64,000 nt of DNA from Leptolinea sp. UBA5203 (GTDB taxonomy: Bacteria; Chloroflexota; Anaerolineae; Anaerolineales; Anaerolineaceae), in assembly GCA_002412765.1 (NCBI GenBank), contig DHVR01000068.1:184199-248198 (forward strand), read 5' to 3'. The notes under the pieces are model-generated. The model did no database searches, was not told the DNA's origin, and saw only the letters and a list, made by a program, of their open reading frames with translations. How positions within the stretch are numbered: the stretch's first letter is position 1; each line of letters opens with the position of its first letter. This document shows, in pieces, positions 1 to 7,676 of the stretch. The position numbers were made by a program, and so were the translations under genes.

Positions 1-882
1 CACCAGTAAAACATATAACCAGGGATTCATCCCAAAGAGATGACTTTCCTGAAAAAAGGACACAAAACCAAACGTGGTCCAGGCAACAGCCGGCCCTACA
101 TAGGGAACAAAGCGAGCTAACCCAGCCAAAATAGCAAGACCCACGAAATACTTTACCTGCATGCCCCCTAAAAATGCCATGTAGATCACAATTGTCAAAC
201 CAATGATCAGGAGTTGCCCTCGTAAAAAAGCATTCCATATCCGTGATAGTTCCCGTCCAATGCGGGTAATATCAACCTGATAACCGGGGATGGTGACATT
301 GATAATCCGATCTGGTACACCTTTGGTTTCCGAGAGAATGAAATAGGAAATCAGAAATATAAAGAATAACCAGGCAAACAAGGAGGCAGCCCCTGAGGCC
401 AGGCCAGTGATTAAATTTCCAACTTTTCCTAATGCAGGCTGAATAAAACTGCGTAGTTCCACGCCAATGTTCTCATATAAAACCGAATCCAATTCGAAGG
501 TGTACGGTCCAAGAACAATAGATTGACTGCTGAGCTGGTCAAGATATTCGGGGAGACTGGTGACTGCATTATTTAAGAATTTCACCAAACTACTGGCTTG
601 TTCCACCAGGCTAATCCCTCCCCAGGTCGCCAGCCCGAGAAAGCTGATAATAATGAGTAGATAAATAATTGTGACAGCTAATCGCCAGGATAATTTGACA
701 TGGGAACGTAACTTGTCAATGACCGGATATAAAAGATACGAAAAAATAAAGGACAGCAGAATGGGACCCAGAAATTGTTGGAAACGAATTAACAAACCTG
801 CCAGAATGGCGACAAAAGTTAACCCCACCACTAATTTTGTGGTACTGCTCCATTTAGGTGACAGAAGACTATTATTTTCCAT
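1..882 (-). CDS. AI-2E family transporter (PerM-like permease), C-terminus outside the window
   Basis: Reading the minus strand from the ATG at 882 gives 294 uninterrupted residues that run off the window edge. The protein starts MENNSLLSPKW and has several hydrophobic segments. It shows the layout of the AI-2E/PerM permease family: two N-terminal membrane helices, a soluble stretch rich in Leu/Ser (about residues 95-150), then more helices, with a GLARFVPYVGP-type motif near the window edge that is typical of the family. Family members export or exchange small solutes, and the substrate cannot be told from sequence. Upstream of the start there is only a weak purine-rich region. A hairpin separates it from the FHA gene on the same strand. 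Family is fairly sure; substrate is unknown. Confidence 0.85.
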   Translation of the reverse strand, partial: MENNSLLSPKWSSTTKLVVGLTFVAILAGLLIRFQQFLGPILLSFIFSYLLYPVIDKLRSHVKLSWRLAVTIIYLLIIISFLGLATWGGISLVEQASSLVKFLNNAVTSLPEYLDQLSSQSIVLGPYTFELDSVLYENIGVELRSFIQPALGKVGNLITGLASGAASLFAWLFFIFLISYFILSETKGVPDRIINVTIPGYQVDITRIGRELSRIWNAFLRGQLLIIGLTIVIYMAFLGGMQVKYFVGLAILAGLARFVPYVGPAVAWTTFGFVSFFQESHLFGMNPWLYVLLV

Positions 883-906
883 TTTTTCATCCCATCAAAC
901 AATGTT

Positions 907-950
907 AATCTGCCAGCTTGATATCCAAACTGGCAGATTTTATTTATACC
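907..950. terminator. Hairpin between FHA gene and AI-2E permease gene
   Basis: Ten-base arms AATCTGCCAG (907-916) and CTGGCAGATT (930-939) enclose a 13-base loop. A T-rich run follows on the plus strand, while on the minus strand, where the genes lie, the tail is only TTAACATT. It may therefore act as a weak minus-strand terminator or mainly stop antisense transcripts. Confidence 0.5.
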
Positions 951-969
951 CTATACGTATAAAGCGGAT

Positions 970-1575
970 TTAAGGTTTCGGACAGGCAGCCGGGTCAAAT
1001 AACCAGGGTACCACATCACACCACATGGAATTGGCATCCACGTACCATAAAGCCAAAAGACTACAGATACACATCAGAATTAATACAATCAGAACGATGA
1101 TCAATACAGTAGGGATTTTCTTTTTTGTTTTGGGCGGTACATAGGGTGAATCAGGAATTTGGCCGGAATAGGAAGGCATTTGTGGCTGAACAGGCGGCGG
1201 CGGGCTCACTTTCTGTGTGGGTGGAGTCGGAAGGCTGAACCCACCACCAGAGACAACCGTAGCATCACTATCCACCACCCCTTCAAATACCAGGGACAGG
1301 GTCTCTCCAAAGGTTACAATTTCTCCAGGGCGTAAAACATAAGAGCCCATGAGACGTTGTCCATTCACGAAGGTACCATTCGTTGAGCCTAGATCCTCGA
1401 TTAAATAATTCGCGCCCTGCAAAAATAATCGAGCTTGTCTCCTGGATACCTCGGAATCACTAATTACGATATCATTCGTCAGGTCTCGACCAATAACCAT
1501 CTCATTTTTATCTAATGGATAAATCTGGCCGATCGAAGGACCTGATCGCATCACCAAACGGTATTTTGAACTCAT
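970..1575 (-). CDS. FHA-domain protein with C-terminal membrane anchor
   Basis: 201 residues. Residues 1-100 form a forkhead-associated domain, the phosphothreonine-binding module, with the signature residues visible: GRDLTNDIVI, then SEVSRRQARL, then DLGSTNGTFVNG. A proline/glutamine/serine linker follows (about 110-150), then a lysine patch and one strongly hydrophobic helix (about 153-177), leaving a short tail. The topology suggests a cytoplasmic FHA domain tethered to the membrane. The start has a good GGAGG about 9 bases upstream. No kinase or phosphatase gene is adjacent, so the phosphoprotein partner is unknown. It is divergent from the ttuB-like gene. Confidence 0.85.
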   Translation of the reverse strand: MSSKYRLVMRSGPSIGQIYPLDKNEMVIGRDLTNDIVISDSEVSRRQARLFLQGANYLIEDLGSTNGTFVNGQRLMGSYVLRPGEIVTFGETLSLVFEGVVDSDATVVSGGGFSLPTPPTQKVSPPPPVQPQMPSYSGQIPDSPYVPPKTKKKIPTVLIIVLIVLILMCICSLLALWYVDANSMWCDVVPWLFDPAACPKP

Positions 1576-1619
1576 CTGTTTGCCCTCCAGTATGGTTTGT
1601 CAATCATAGTTTAACCGAT

Positions 1620-1637
1620 TTGACAGAACAGTGTCAA
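1620..1637. promoter_or_regulatory. Inverted repeat TTGACA-N6-TGTCAA in divergent intergenic region
   Basis: A perfect 6-bp inverted repeat lies midway between the divergent FHA and ttuB-like genes. Further TTGTCAA/TTTGACA words occur nearby (about 1597 and 1688). Each arm also resembles a -35 element, but I could not match a convincing -10 at the right spacing in either direction. It may be an operator or chance. Confidence 0.25.
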
Positions 1638-1722
1638 CTGAATGGGGAACCTCAATGCGGTGGAAAGTATGTTAAAATAACGAATAATTTGACAACTTGA
1701 ATATTGAACAATAAGGAATAAA

Positions 1723-1917
1723 ATGCCAATTACCCTTCAATTACGGGATAAAGAATTTGTTCTGGAAGAACGCATGACTTTGAAAAAAGCCATGAAAACC
1801 CTGGACCTCTCCGCTGAATCCCATTTAGCCATGCGCAATGGGGAGATGATGCAGGAAGATGAAATCCTCAAAGAAGGAGATCATGTCACCATTATTCCGG
1901 TAATCTCCGGGGGATAA
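1723..1917 (+). CDS. ThiS/MoaD-family sulfur carrier protein (TtuB-like)
   Basis: 64 residues ending in the diagnostic diglycine (VISGG), the site that is adenylated and thiocarboxylated in ubiquitin-like sulfur carriers. Length and the beta-grasp pattern fit ThiS/MoaD/TtuB. AAGGA sits 5 bases before the ATG. It is followed 3 bases later by a TtuA-family tRNA sulfurtransferase, which strongly suggests it is the dedicated sulfur donor for tRNA 2-thiolation (a TtuB role) and not a molybdopterin or thiamin factor. The name TtuB is inferred from context; sequence alone only gives the superfamily. Confidence 0.82.
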   Translation: MPITLQLRDKEFVLEERMTLKKAMKTLDLSAESHLAMRNGEMMQEDEILKEGDHVTIIPVISGG

Positions 1918-1920
1918 GCC

Positions 1921-2853
1921 ATGGCAATCTATACCTGCCGAAAGTGTAAAGCCAAAGCCGTCATCAACATGAAACAACATCGGCTGGCATTTTGTCGTGA
2001 GCATTTTCTGGAATGGATGGTTGACTCTACTGTCAAAACCATTGATAAATACCATATGTTCAAGCACAGCGAAAAAATTCTGGTCGCCGTTTCCGGCGGC
2101 AAGGATTCGCTTGCGCTGTGGGACATTCTCTGGAAATCCGGCTATCAGGCAGATGGCATCTATATCAGTCTGGGTATCGATGACGGCATCCAATACTCAC
2201 ATCATTCCCAGCAATTGACAGAAAAATTCGCAGAAGCCCGCGGACTGAAATTACATGTGGTGAATGTCCCGGAGACCTACGGGGAAACCATCCCTCAAAT
2301 GGCGGAACGCAGCAAACGCGGTCAGGGCAAGCCTTGCGCCGTTTGCGGACTGGTCAAACGGCAGATCATGAACCGGGTGGCCGTGGAGCTTGAGTATCCC
2401 GTGTTGGCTACCGGTCACAATCTGGATGATGAAGTGGCGGTTCTTTTAGGCAACACCCTCAGCTGGAGTCTGGATATGATGCAGCGCCAGGCGCCCGTTT
2501 TGCCTTCCACCGGCGGTTTTGCCCGCAAAGTAAAACCCCTCTGCCGCTTTACCGAACGGGAAATGGCCGCCTATACCATCCTCAGCCAGATTGAATACAT
2601 TTTTGATGAATGTCCCTATGCAGTTGGCAGTAAATCCGCAACCTACAAAGAGCTGCTCAACAAACTGGAAGAAGAGATGCCCGGCAAAAAATTAAAATTC
2701 TACACGGATTTTCTTCAAGCAAAAAAGGATGGCTTCCTGGACAACGTTCACCAGGATAAACCGGATTACACCCAAACCTGCCCCGTTTGTCACCAACCCA
2801 CCACCATGGACGGACCCTGTACCTTCTGCCGACTGGTTGGTGCAGCTTACTAA
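1921..2853 (+). CDS. ttuA: TtuA/TtcA-family tRNA 2-thiolation enzyme
   Basis: 310 residues. An N-terminal zinc finger (C6, C9, C25, H28) precedes the ATP-pyrophosphatase PP-loop SGGKDS (58-63). A CAVC pair at about 139-142 plus the Cys in DECPYAVG match the three cysteines that hold the 4Fe-4S cluster in TtuA-type enzymes. A second zinc knuckle (CPVC...CTFC) closes the protein. TtuA makes 2-thioribothymidine at position 54 of tRNA, a modification that stabilises tRNA at high temperature. The gene starts 3 bases after the sulfur-carrier gene with its ribosome-binding site inside that gene's end, so the two are translationally coupled. The related TtcA (position 32) is the alternative, but the paired carrier and double zinc fingers favour TtuA. 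Confidence 0.88.
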   Translation: MAIYTCRKCKAKAVINMKQHRLAFCREHFLEWMVDSTVKTIDKYHMFKHSEKILVAVSGGKDSLALWDILWKSGYQADGIYISLGIDDGIQYSHHSQQLTEKFAEARGLKLHVVNVPETYGETIPQMAERSKRGQGKPCAVCGLVKRQIMNRVAVELEYPVLATGHNLDDEVAVLLGNTLSWSLDMMQRQAPVLPSTGGFARKVKPLCRFTEREMAAYTILSQIEYIFDECPYAVGSKSATYKELLNKLEEEMPGKKLKFYTDFLQAKKDGFLDNVHQDKPDYTQTCPVCHQPTTMDGPCTFCRLVGAAY

Positions 2854-2857
2854 TTCT

Positions 2858-2890
2858 AGACCCTAAGGGTTTTGAAAACCCTTAGGGTCT
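2858..2890. repeat. Perfect 16-bp-arm palindrome after ttuA
   Basis: AGACCCTAAGGGTTTT (2858-2873), one G, then its exact complement (2875-2890), beginning 4 bases after the ttuA stop codon. No U-tract follows, so it is not a classic terminator. Perfect symmetry and its position between genes suggest a REP-like dispersed element that may protect the 3' end of the ttuB-ttuA mRNA. Confidence 0.7.
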
Positions 2891-2910
2891 GACTCTTAAT
2901 GTGTCCCGGC

Positions 2911-2938
2911 TTGACTTTTCGAACATTTGTACTAAAAT
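2911..2938 (+). promoter_or_regulatory. recA promoter with embedded LexA/SOS box
   Basis: TTGACT (2911-2916), a 16-base spacer, then TAAAAT (2933-2938). The spacer contains CGAACATTTGTACT (2920-2933), close to the Gram-positive-type LexA box CGAACRNRYGTTYG. A repressor bound there would block RNA polymerase. A second possible -10, TATAAT (2979-2984), lacks a good -35. Start codon of recA is at 3027. Confidence 0.7.
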
Positions 2939-3026
2939 AGAATTATCGGTTTGTTCGTATACATTTTTTTGTTTCAGCTATAATTAATGCATTAGTTGAT
3001 GCAATTCCAGCAATGAGGAGTTTTCA

Positions 3027-4130
3027 ATGGCCCGAAAAACAGTCCAACCATCCAAGGGATTTCCACTTGAAGAAGGTGGTACGGGAGAAGCAAAAAAAGC
3101 AGTGCTGGACAAAGCACTGGGTGACATTATCAAGCGTTATGGAGAAGGTTCCATCATGCGGTTGGGAGAAAACACCACCCTGGCGGTGGACGTCATCCCA
3201 ACCGGATCCATTGCTGTGGATATTGCCCTGGGTGTGGGCGGTATTCCCCGCGGCCGGGTGACCGAAATTTACGGTCCGGAAGGTTCCGGTAAAACCACCC
3301 TGTGTTTACATATCGTGGCTGAAGCTCAAAAAATGGGTTATACCGCCGCCTTTATTGATATGGAACATGCCCTCGATCCAGCTTATTCCGCCAAGTTAGG
3401 TGTCAATGTGGAACAACTGCTTGTCTCACAACCAGATACCGGCGAGCAGGCGCTTGAAATCACCGAAACGCTGGTACGTTCCGGAGCTGTGGAAGTGGTA
3501 GTGATTGACTCTGTGGCCGCCCTGGTTCCCCGCAGTGAAATCGAAGGCGATATGGGCGATGCTTCCATGGGTATGCAGGCTCGGTTAATGTCCCAGGCGC
3601 TGCGGAAACTTTCCGGCGCCATCAATCAGACCAAGACCGCGGTCATCTTCACCAATCAATTGCGCCAAAAAATCGGCATTATGTTTGGCAACCCGGAGAC
3701 TACCCCTGGTGGATTGGCCTTGAAATTCTACGCATCAGTCCGTCTGGATGTGCGCAGAATCCAATCCATTAAAGTGGGCAATGAAGTCACCGGCAACCGC
3801 GTTCGCGTACGTGTGGTAAAGAACAAAGTCGCGGCTCCTTTCCGCACCGCAGAATTTGATATCATGTACAATGAAGGCATATCCAAGGTCGGCGATTTGG
3901 TGGACCTGGGTTCAGAATTTGAAATTGTCACCAAACGCGGCGCATTTTACTCCTTTGGGGACGTGCGTTTAGGTCAGGGCCGGGAAAATGCCAAAGAATT
4001 CTTGCGGCAAAATCAGGATCTGGCCAAAGAAATTGAAATGGCCATCCGCCAACGCACCATGGACCCTGATGTGGCAACCTTGTCCTTGTTCGCTGATGAC
4101 GATGACAACATGACTCACGAAGAAGAATAG
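3027..4130 (+). CDS. recA: Recombinase A
   Basis: 367 residues, a normal RecA length, with about 17 extra N-terminal residues relative to E. coli. Walker A is GPEGSGKT (83-90). The MEHALDP motif, the L1 region (SEIEGDMGDASMG), L2 (NQLRQKIGIMFGNPETTPGG) and the acidic C-terminus (FADDDDNMTHEEE) are all present. RecA forms filaments on single-stranded DNA, drives homologous strand exchange and triggers LexA self-cleavage. GAGGAG precedes the ATG by 6 bases. An SOS-type operator lies within the upstream promoter. The lipoprotein gene starts 12 bases after the stop and is probably co-transcribed, which is unusual because recX, the common partner, is absent. Confidence 0.98.
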   Translation: MARKTVQPSKGFPLEEGGTGEAKKAVLDKALGDIIKRYGEGSIMRLGENTTLAVDVIPTGSIAVDIALGVGGIPRGRVTEIYGPEGSGKTTLCLHIVAEAQKMGYTAAFIDMEHALDPAYSAKLGVNVEQLLVSQPDTGEQALEITETLVRSGAVEVVVIDSVAALVPRSEIEGDMGDASMGMQARLMSQALRKLSGAINQTKTAVIFTNQLRQKIGIMFGNPETTPGGLALKFYASVRLDVRRIQSIKVGNEVTGNRVRVRVVKNKVAAPFRTAEFDIMYNEGISKVGDLVDLGSEFEIVTKRGAFYSFGDVRLGQGRENAKEFLRQNQDLAKEIEMAIRQRTMDPDVATLSLFADDDDNMTHEEE

Positions 4131-4142
4131 TCGGAACTTTTT

Positions 4143-4673
4143 ATGAAGCGAAAAATCATTCTGTTGTTAACCCTGATCCTGCTGCTCAGCCTATCAATAA
4201 GCGGCTGTGTTATCCGTGCCAAAAAAGGATTTATTCTGGGGTCACAACAGGGTGCCTATTTGCCGCCTACCATGCAGCCAACCGTGATTCCAACCATCAC
4301 ACCCACCCCAACACCCATCGTGCCCACCCAACCCGCGAACTGTATGAACTTACTAACCTTCCTTGCTGATAATACCGTTCCGGATGGTTCAAGTTATAAA
4401 CCAGGTGCGACCATTGATAAACGCTGGCTGGTGGAAAATAGCGGAACCTGCCATTGGAATGAGACCTATGAAGTACGCCTGGTCACAGGGGATGCCATGG
4501 GTGTGGAGCCCTCCCAGCCCATGCCTTTGACGGCCAGCGGGGATCAGGCTGAAGTAGCCATCCTTTTCACCGCACCTTCCACTCCGGGAGGCTATCAAAG
4601 CGCTTGGCAGGGATACACCGGCTCCGGCATGCCATTCGGGGATGTTTTCTACATCGACATCGTTGTGGAATAG
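4143..4673 (+). CDS. Lipoprotein with NBR1-type Ig-like domain
   Basis: 176 residues. A lysine/arginine start and hydrophobic stretch lead to a lipobox with Cys22 (SISGC), so it should be exported and lipid-anchored. A threonine/proline-rich linker (about 45-65) follows. The C-terminal domain (about 67-176) resembles the Ig-like NBR1 central domain: the DGSSYKPGATIDKRWLVENSG stretch, then the GTCHW and VEIA-like strands with a conserved tryptophan. Such domains are common in secreted proteins of Chloroflexota; a specific ligand is not known. It is 12 bases downstream of recA with no terminator between, and a strong terminator follows. Confidence 0.75.
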   Translation: MKRKIILLLTLILLLSLSISGCVIRAKKGFILGSQQGAYLPPTMQPTVIPTITPTPTPIVPTQPANCMNLLTFLADNTVPDGSSYKPGATIDKRWLVENSGTCHWNETYEVRLVTGDAMGVEPSQPMPLTASGDQAEVAILFTAPSTPGGYQSAWQGYTGSGMPFGDVFYIDIVVE

Positions 4674-4702
4674 CCATATTAGATTCACTATCATCAATAC
4701 AA

Positions 4703-4740
4703 AACGAGGTTGTCAAATCAAGGACAACCTCGTTCATTTT
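4703..4740 (+). terminator. Rho-independent terminator of recA-lipoprotein unit
   Basis: AACGAGGTTGTC (4703-4714), an 8-base loop, then GACAACCTCGTT (4723-4734), followed by CATTTTAA. The 12-bp stem is perfect. The same stem family recurs at 5195-5226 and, shorter, at 13877-13904. Confidence 0.85.
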
Positions 4741-4768
4741 AACAATCGAGTAAGGCGGGATTTTTTTT

Positions 4769-5165
4769 CCGCCGCTTTTGGCCTGAGGTGGAAATTCCAT
4801 AATTATGCGCTTGCCAATCCAGCATTCGGCGGGGTCTATCGCACCCTACGGGCACATACCACCGCCCTACGTTATGTGAAATAGCACCGTAGGGGCAGGT
4901 TTGATCAATTACGCCGGTCAATCCAACACCTTGTAAACCTGCCCGTGCCATAAAACTTTTGGGCAAATGATTTGTGAAAATCCCTGTGCCATTTCCAAGA
5001 CAGGATTCCATTTCCGTCCTGCGTTGCGGGCGGTTTTTTTCTTTCGGGCGTGGTTTTTACCCTATCGGGCACGCATCCCCGCCGCTTTTGGCATAAGACG
5101 GGATTTTTAAAAATTATTTAATCATCATGCCAGCATTCGGCGGGGTCTATTAACCACCGCCCTAC
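4769..5165. repeat. Two degenerate copies of an intergenic repeat
   Basis: The words CCGCCGCTTTTGGC (4769-4782; 5079-5092), a 21-base word around AGCATTCGGCGGGGTC (4819-4839; 5130-5150) and ACCACCGCCCTAC (4858-4870; 5153-5165) occur in the same order twice, with diverged sequence between. The whole 4.67-5.25 kb gap holds no credible gene. These look like decayed copies of a dispersed non-coding repeat. Confidence 0.65.
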
Positions 5166-5194
5166 CTCCCATCCCAAACTCATTGTAAATACAA

Positions 5195-5233
5195 AACGAG
5201 GCTGCCAATGAACTGACAACCTCGTTCTTTTTT
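5195..5233. terminator. Bidirectional terminator downstream of ahcY
   Basis: The AACGAGG...CCTCGTT stem (5195-5226) is followed on the plus strand by CTTTTTTT and on the minus strand by TTGTATTT. It can terminate the minus-strand adenosine kinase-ahcY unit. The stem sequence is nearly that of the 4703 terminator. Confidence 0.8.
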
Positions 5234-5252
5234 TATCTTTCGGGGTTGGAAC

Positions 5253-6512
5253 TCAGGTGCCTTCTTCCCATGAATTGAGATAATGCACCTGTTCGGCGGT
5301 AAGGACATCCAGGGAAACACCCATGGCCATCAATTTCAGGCGGGCAATTTCACGATCAATCACATCCGGAACACTGTAGACCTTTTTATCAAGGTTCTTG
5401 TAGTTCAGATATAAATATTCGGTAGCTAAAGCCTGATTGGCAAAGGACATATCCATCACGCTGGCGGGGTGACCTTCTGCGGCAGCCAGGTTGATCAAAC
5501 GGCCTTCACCCAAAATGTGCAGGCGGCGGCCATCCGGAAGCTGGTATTCTTCCACGAAGGGGCGCACCAGACGTTTGGTTTTTGCCATGCCTTCCAAGGC
5601 AGGAATGTTGATTTCAACATTGAAATGGCCGGAATTGGCAATCAAAGCGCCGTCTTTCATTACGGCAAAATGATGGGCATCCAAAACATTGATATCACCG
5701 GTGAGGGTACAGAAGATATCCCCAACCTTGGCAGCTTCAATCATGGGCATGACACGGAAACCATCCATCACAGCTTCGAGGGCAACCATCGGGTCAATCT
5801 CGGTCACGATGACATTGGCGCCCATACCGCGGGCACGATCAGCCAATCCCCGTCCGCACCAGCCGTAACCGGCGACGACGAAGTTTCGGCCAGCCAACAA
5901 AATGTTGGTGGATCGAATAATGCCATCCAGGGTGGATTGTCCGGTGCCGTATCGATTATCAAACAAATGTTTAGTCTTGGCATCATTCACCGCGATCACG
6001 GGAATTTTCAAGGCCTTGTCTTTTTCCATGGCGCGCAGTCGAATCACACCGGTGGTGGTTTCTTCCATACTGCCAATCACATTCGGAAGCAGATCAGAGC
6101 GCTCTTTATGCAAAACACTCAATAAGTCAGCGCCGTCATCCATGGTGATATTGGGTTTGTGGTCCAATGCGGCGTGTAGATGTTTGTAATAGGTCGCATT
6201 GTCTTCGCCTTTAATGGCATAGACAGGGATTTCATAATGAGTTACCAGAGAAGCGGCAACATCATCCTGCGTTGATAATGGGTTTGAAGCAACCAATACC
6301 ACATCGGCACCACCCGCTTGCAGCGTTCGCATCAGGTTGGCTGTTTCGGTGGTAACGTGTAAACAAGCGGAAGCCCGGATACCTTTTAAAGGTAACTCTT
6401 TGGCAAATCGTTCCCGAATCTGGCGTAAAACAGGCATTTCTCGTTCTGCCCATTCAATTCGCCGCCGGCCGCCTTCTGCCAGGCCAAGATCTTTCACATC
6501 ATAATTCGTCAT
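5253..6512 (-). CDS. ahcY: Adenosylhomocysteinase
   Basis: 419 residues from the ATG at 6512, chosen because GGAGG lies 8 bases before it; an upstream TTG would add nine residues encoding the Shine-Dalgarno region. The enzyme splits S-adenosylhomocysteine to homocysteine and adenosine, relieving product inhibition of methyltransferases. Substrate-side motif HVTTETANL (about residue 52) and an NAD-binding Rossmann segment (AGYGWCGRGLADRARGMGA, about 207-225) are clear, as is NSGHFNVEI. Length fits the shorter bacterial form. It follows the PfkB-family kinase by 32 bases, which would remove the adenosine formed. Confidence 0.97.
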   Translation of the reverse strand: MTNYDVKDLGLAEGGRRRIEWAEREMPVLRQIRERFAKELPLKGIRASACLHVTTETANLMRTLQAGGADVVLVASNPLSTQDDVAASLVTHYEIPVYAIKGEDNATYYKHLHAALDHKPNITMDDGADLLSVLHKERSDLLPNVIGSMEETTTGVIRLRAMEKDKALKIPVIAVNDAKTKHLFDNRYGTGQSTLDGIIRSTNILLAGRNFVVAGYGWCGRGLADRARGMGANVIVTEIDPMVALEAVMDGFRVMPMIEAAKVGDIFCTLTGDINVLDAHHFAVMKDGALIANSGHFNVEINIPALEGMAKTKRLVRPFVEEYQLPDGRRLHILGEGRLINLAAAEGHPASVMDMSFANQALATEYLYLNYKNLDKKVYSVPDVIDREIARLKLMAMGVSLDVLTAEQVHYLNSWEEGT

Positions 6513-6544
6513 TCCATTTCCTCCAGGAATAAATAGCAATCATC

Positions 6545-7498
6545 CTACAACAAAATATCCAGTTTGCCTTGATCGTCAAAATGCAGTCGATATCTTGTAA
6601 TAAACTCTTTAGGGGTATAGTGGTGCGATTGGGTGCCTTTTTGCTCAATCACATACGTGGCAGCCAGAGCGCCCATTTGCCCACAGGTCTGTAAATCTAA
6701 ACCCAATTGATAGCCGCGGATAAAACCAGAGCGGAAAGCATCGCCTACACCCGTTGGATCAACGATTTTTTCGGGCGGCACAACAGGCACGTGGATTTCG
6801 CCATCTTTGGTGCGAATGATGGAACCGGTATTTCCGCAGGTGATGACCCAAATCTTCACCTTGCTCATAATCTGAGCTTCCGTCAATCCGGTATGCTTCA
6901 TCAACAATTCATTTTCATATTCATTGACAAATAAACTGTGTGCGCCTTCCACACCGGCAAGCAGATCTTCCGCGCAGAGGCGTACAATTTGCTGACTGGG
7001 ATCATAGAGATAGTCAATGCCCATTTCCTTGCACTCCTGAACAGAGCGCGACATAGCACCTGGATCATCCGGTGAGATAATCACGAAATCCGGTTTGGGC
7101 TGCACATTATGAATGGATAAATCTTTGGCGTAGCTCATGGCACCAGGGTAAAAAGATGCGATCTGAGCATTCGCTAAATCAGTGTTAACAAAGAAGGAAG
7201 CGGTATAATCGCCTTCGATCACTTTAATATACTGGGTGTCTACACCATGATTTTCAAGCCAGCTTCGATAGGATTCAAAATCTTCCCCGACCGTACCAAT
7301 CACCCGTGGGTGATCCCCCAGAAGGGCCATGGAATAAGCAATGTTTGGTGCCGTTCCGCCCCGTTGGCGGACCATGGAATCTACAAGGAACGATAAACTG
7401 ATGGTTTCAAGTCGTTCTTGCAGGATATGATCCTTGAAATGACCTGGAAATGTCATCAGATAGTCAAAGGCGATGGAACCGGAGCATAATACGGTCAT
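6545..7498 (-). CDS. PfkB-family sugar/nucleoside kinase, probable adenosine kinase
   Basis: 317 residues of the ribokinase/PfkB fold. The glycine-rich signature GGTAPNIAYSMALLG (about 48-62) and the C-terminal signature with anion hole and catalytic base, DPTGVGDAF (about 248-256), are both intact. Adenosine kinase activity is inferred: the gene is co-oriented with ahcY, 32 bases upstream of its start, so phosphorylating adenosine to AMP would pull the SAH hydrolase reaction forward. Other PfkB substrates cannot be excluded from sequence. GGAG lies about 12 bases before the ATG. Confidence 0.82.
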   Translation of the reverse strand: MTVLCSGSIAFDYLMTFPGHFKDHILQERLETISLSFLVDSMVRQRGGTAPNIAYSMALLGDHPRVIGTVGEDFESYRSWLENHGVDTQYIKVIEGDYTASFFVNTDLANAQIASFYPGAMSYAKDLSIHNVQPKPDFVIISPDDPGAMSRSVQECKEMGIDYLYDPSQQIVRLCAEDLLAGVEGAHSLFVNEYENELLMKHTGLTEAQIMSKVKIWVITCGNTGSIIRTKDGEIHVPVVPPEKIVDPTGVGDAFRSGFIRGYQLGLDLQTCGQMGALAATYVIEQKGTQSHHYTPKEFITRYRLHFDDQGKLDILL

Positions 7499-7589
7499 AA
7501 ATTTTGTTGACTCCCATGATTGATCTTTGCTTCATTGGCCTGAATTATCTGGTAAGATTATTACAATCGTTCTATGCTTACAGGAAAAA

Positions 7590-7649
7590 AGCTCTCGCAA
7601 TAGAGAGCTGCAGGCAAGAAAAGTTTAACATGCTATGGCAGGTTTGTCA
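7590..7649 (-). promoter_or_regulatory. Possible promoter and attenuator-like hairpin before the adenosine kinase-ahcY unit
   Basis: On the minus strand TTGACA (7649-7644), 17 bases, then TAAACT with an upstream TG form a plausible promoter. Shortly downstream is a hairpin AGCTCTC-TATTGC-GAGAGCT (7609-7590) followed by TTTTTT, a textbook terminator shape about 90 bases before the kinase ATG. It could attenuate the operon or end short divergent transcripts. The TTGACA lies inside the reading frame upstream of the transglycosylase lipoprotein signal, supporting that gene's later start at 7677. Confidence 0.4.
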
Positions 7650-7676
7650 AAGATAAATCATTTGGAGAATCCACGG

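Noticed and set aside
671..973. Plus-strand open frame at the left end
   Set aside because: Overlaps the start of the AI-2E-type permease in antisense and covers the hairpin at 907-939.
2951..2965. Second LexA box (GTTCGTATAC) before recA
   Set aside because: Only one half-site matches; the other half has no GAAC-like partner at the right spacing.
5469..6125. 218-codon open frame on the plus strand opposite ahcY
   Set aside because: It is the antisense of a well-conserved enzyme gene, has no ribosome-binding site and no recognisable protein features.
7499..7640. SAH riboswitch upstream of the adenosine kinase-ahcY unit
   Set aside because: The leader is short and shows only one small hairpin with a T-run; no SAH aptamer core is evident.
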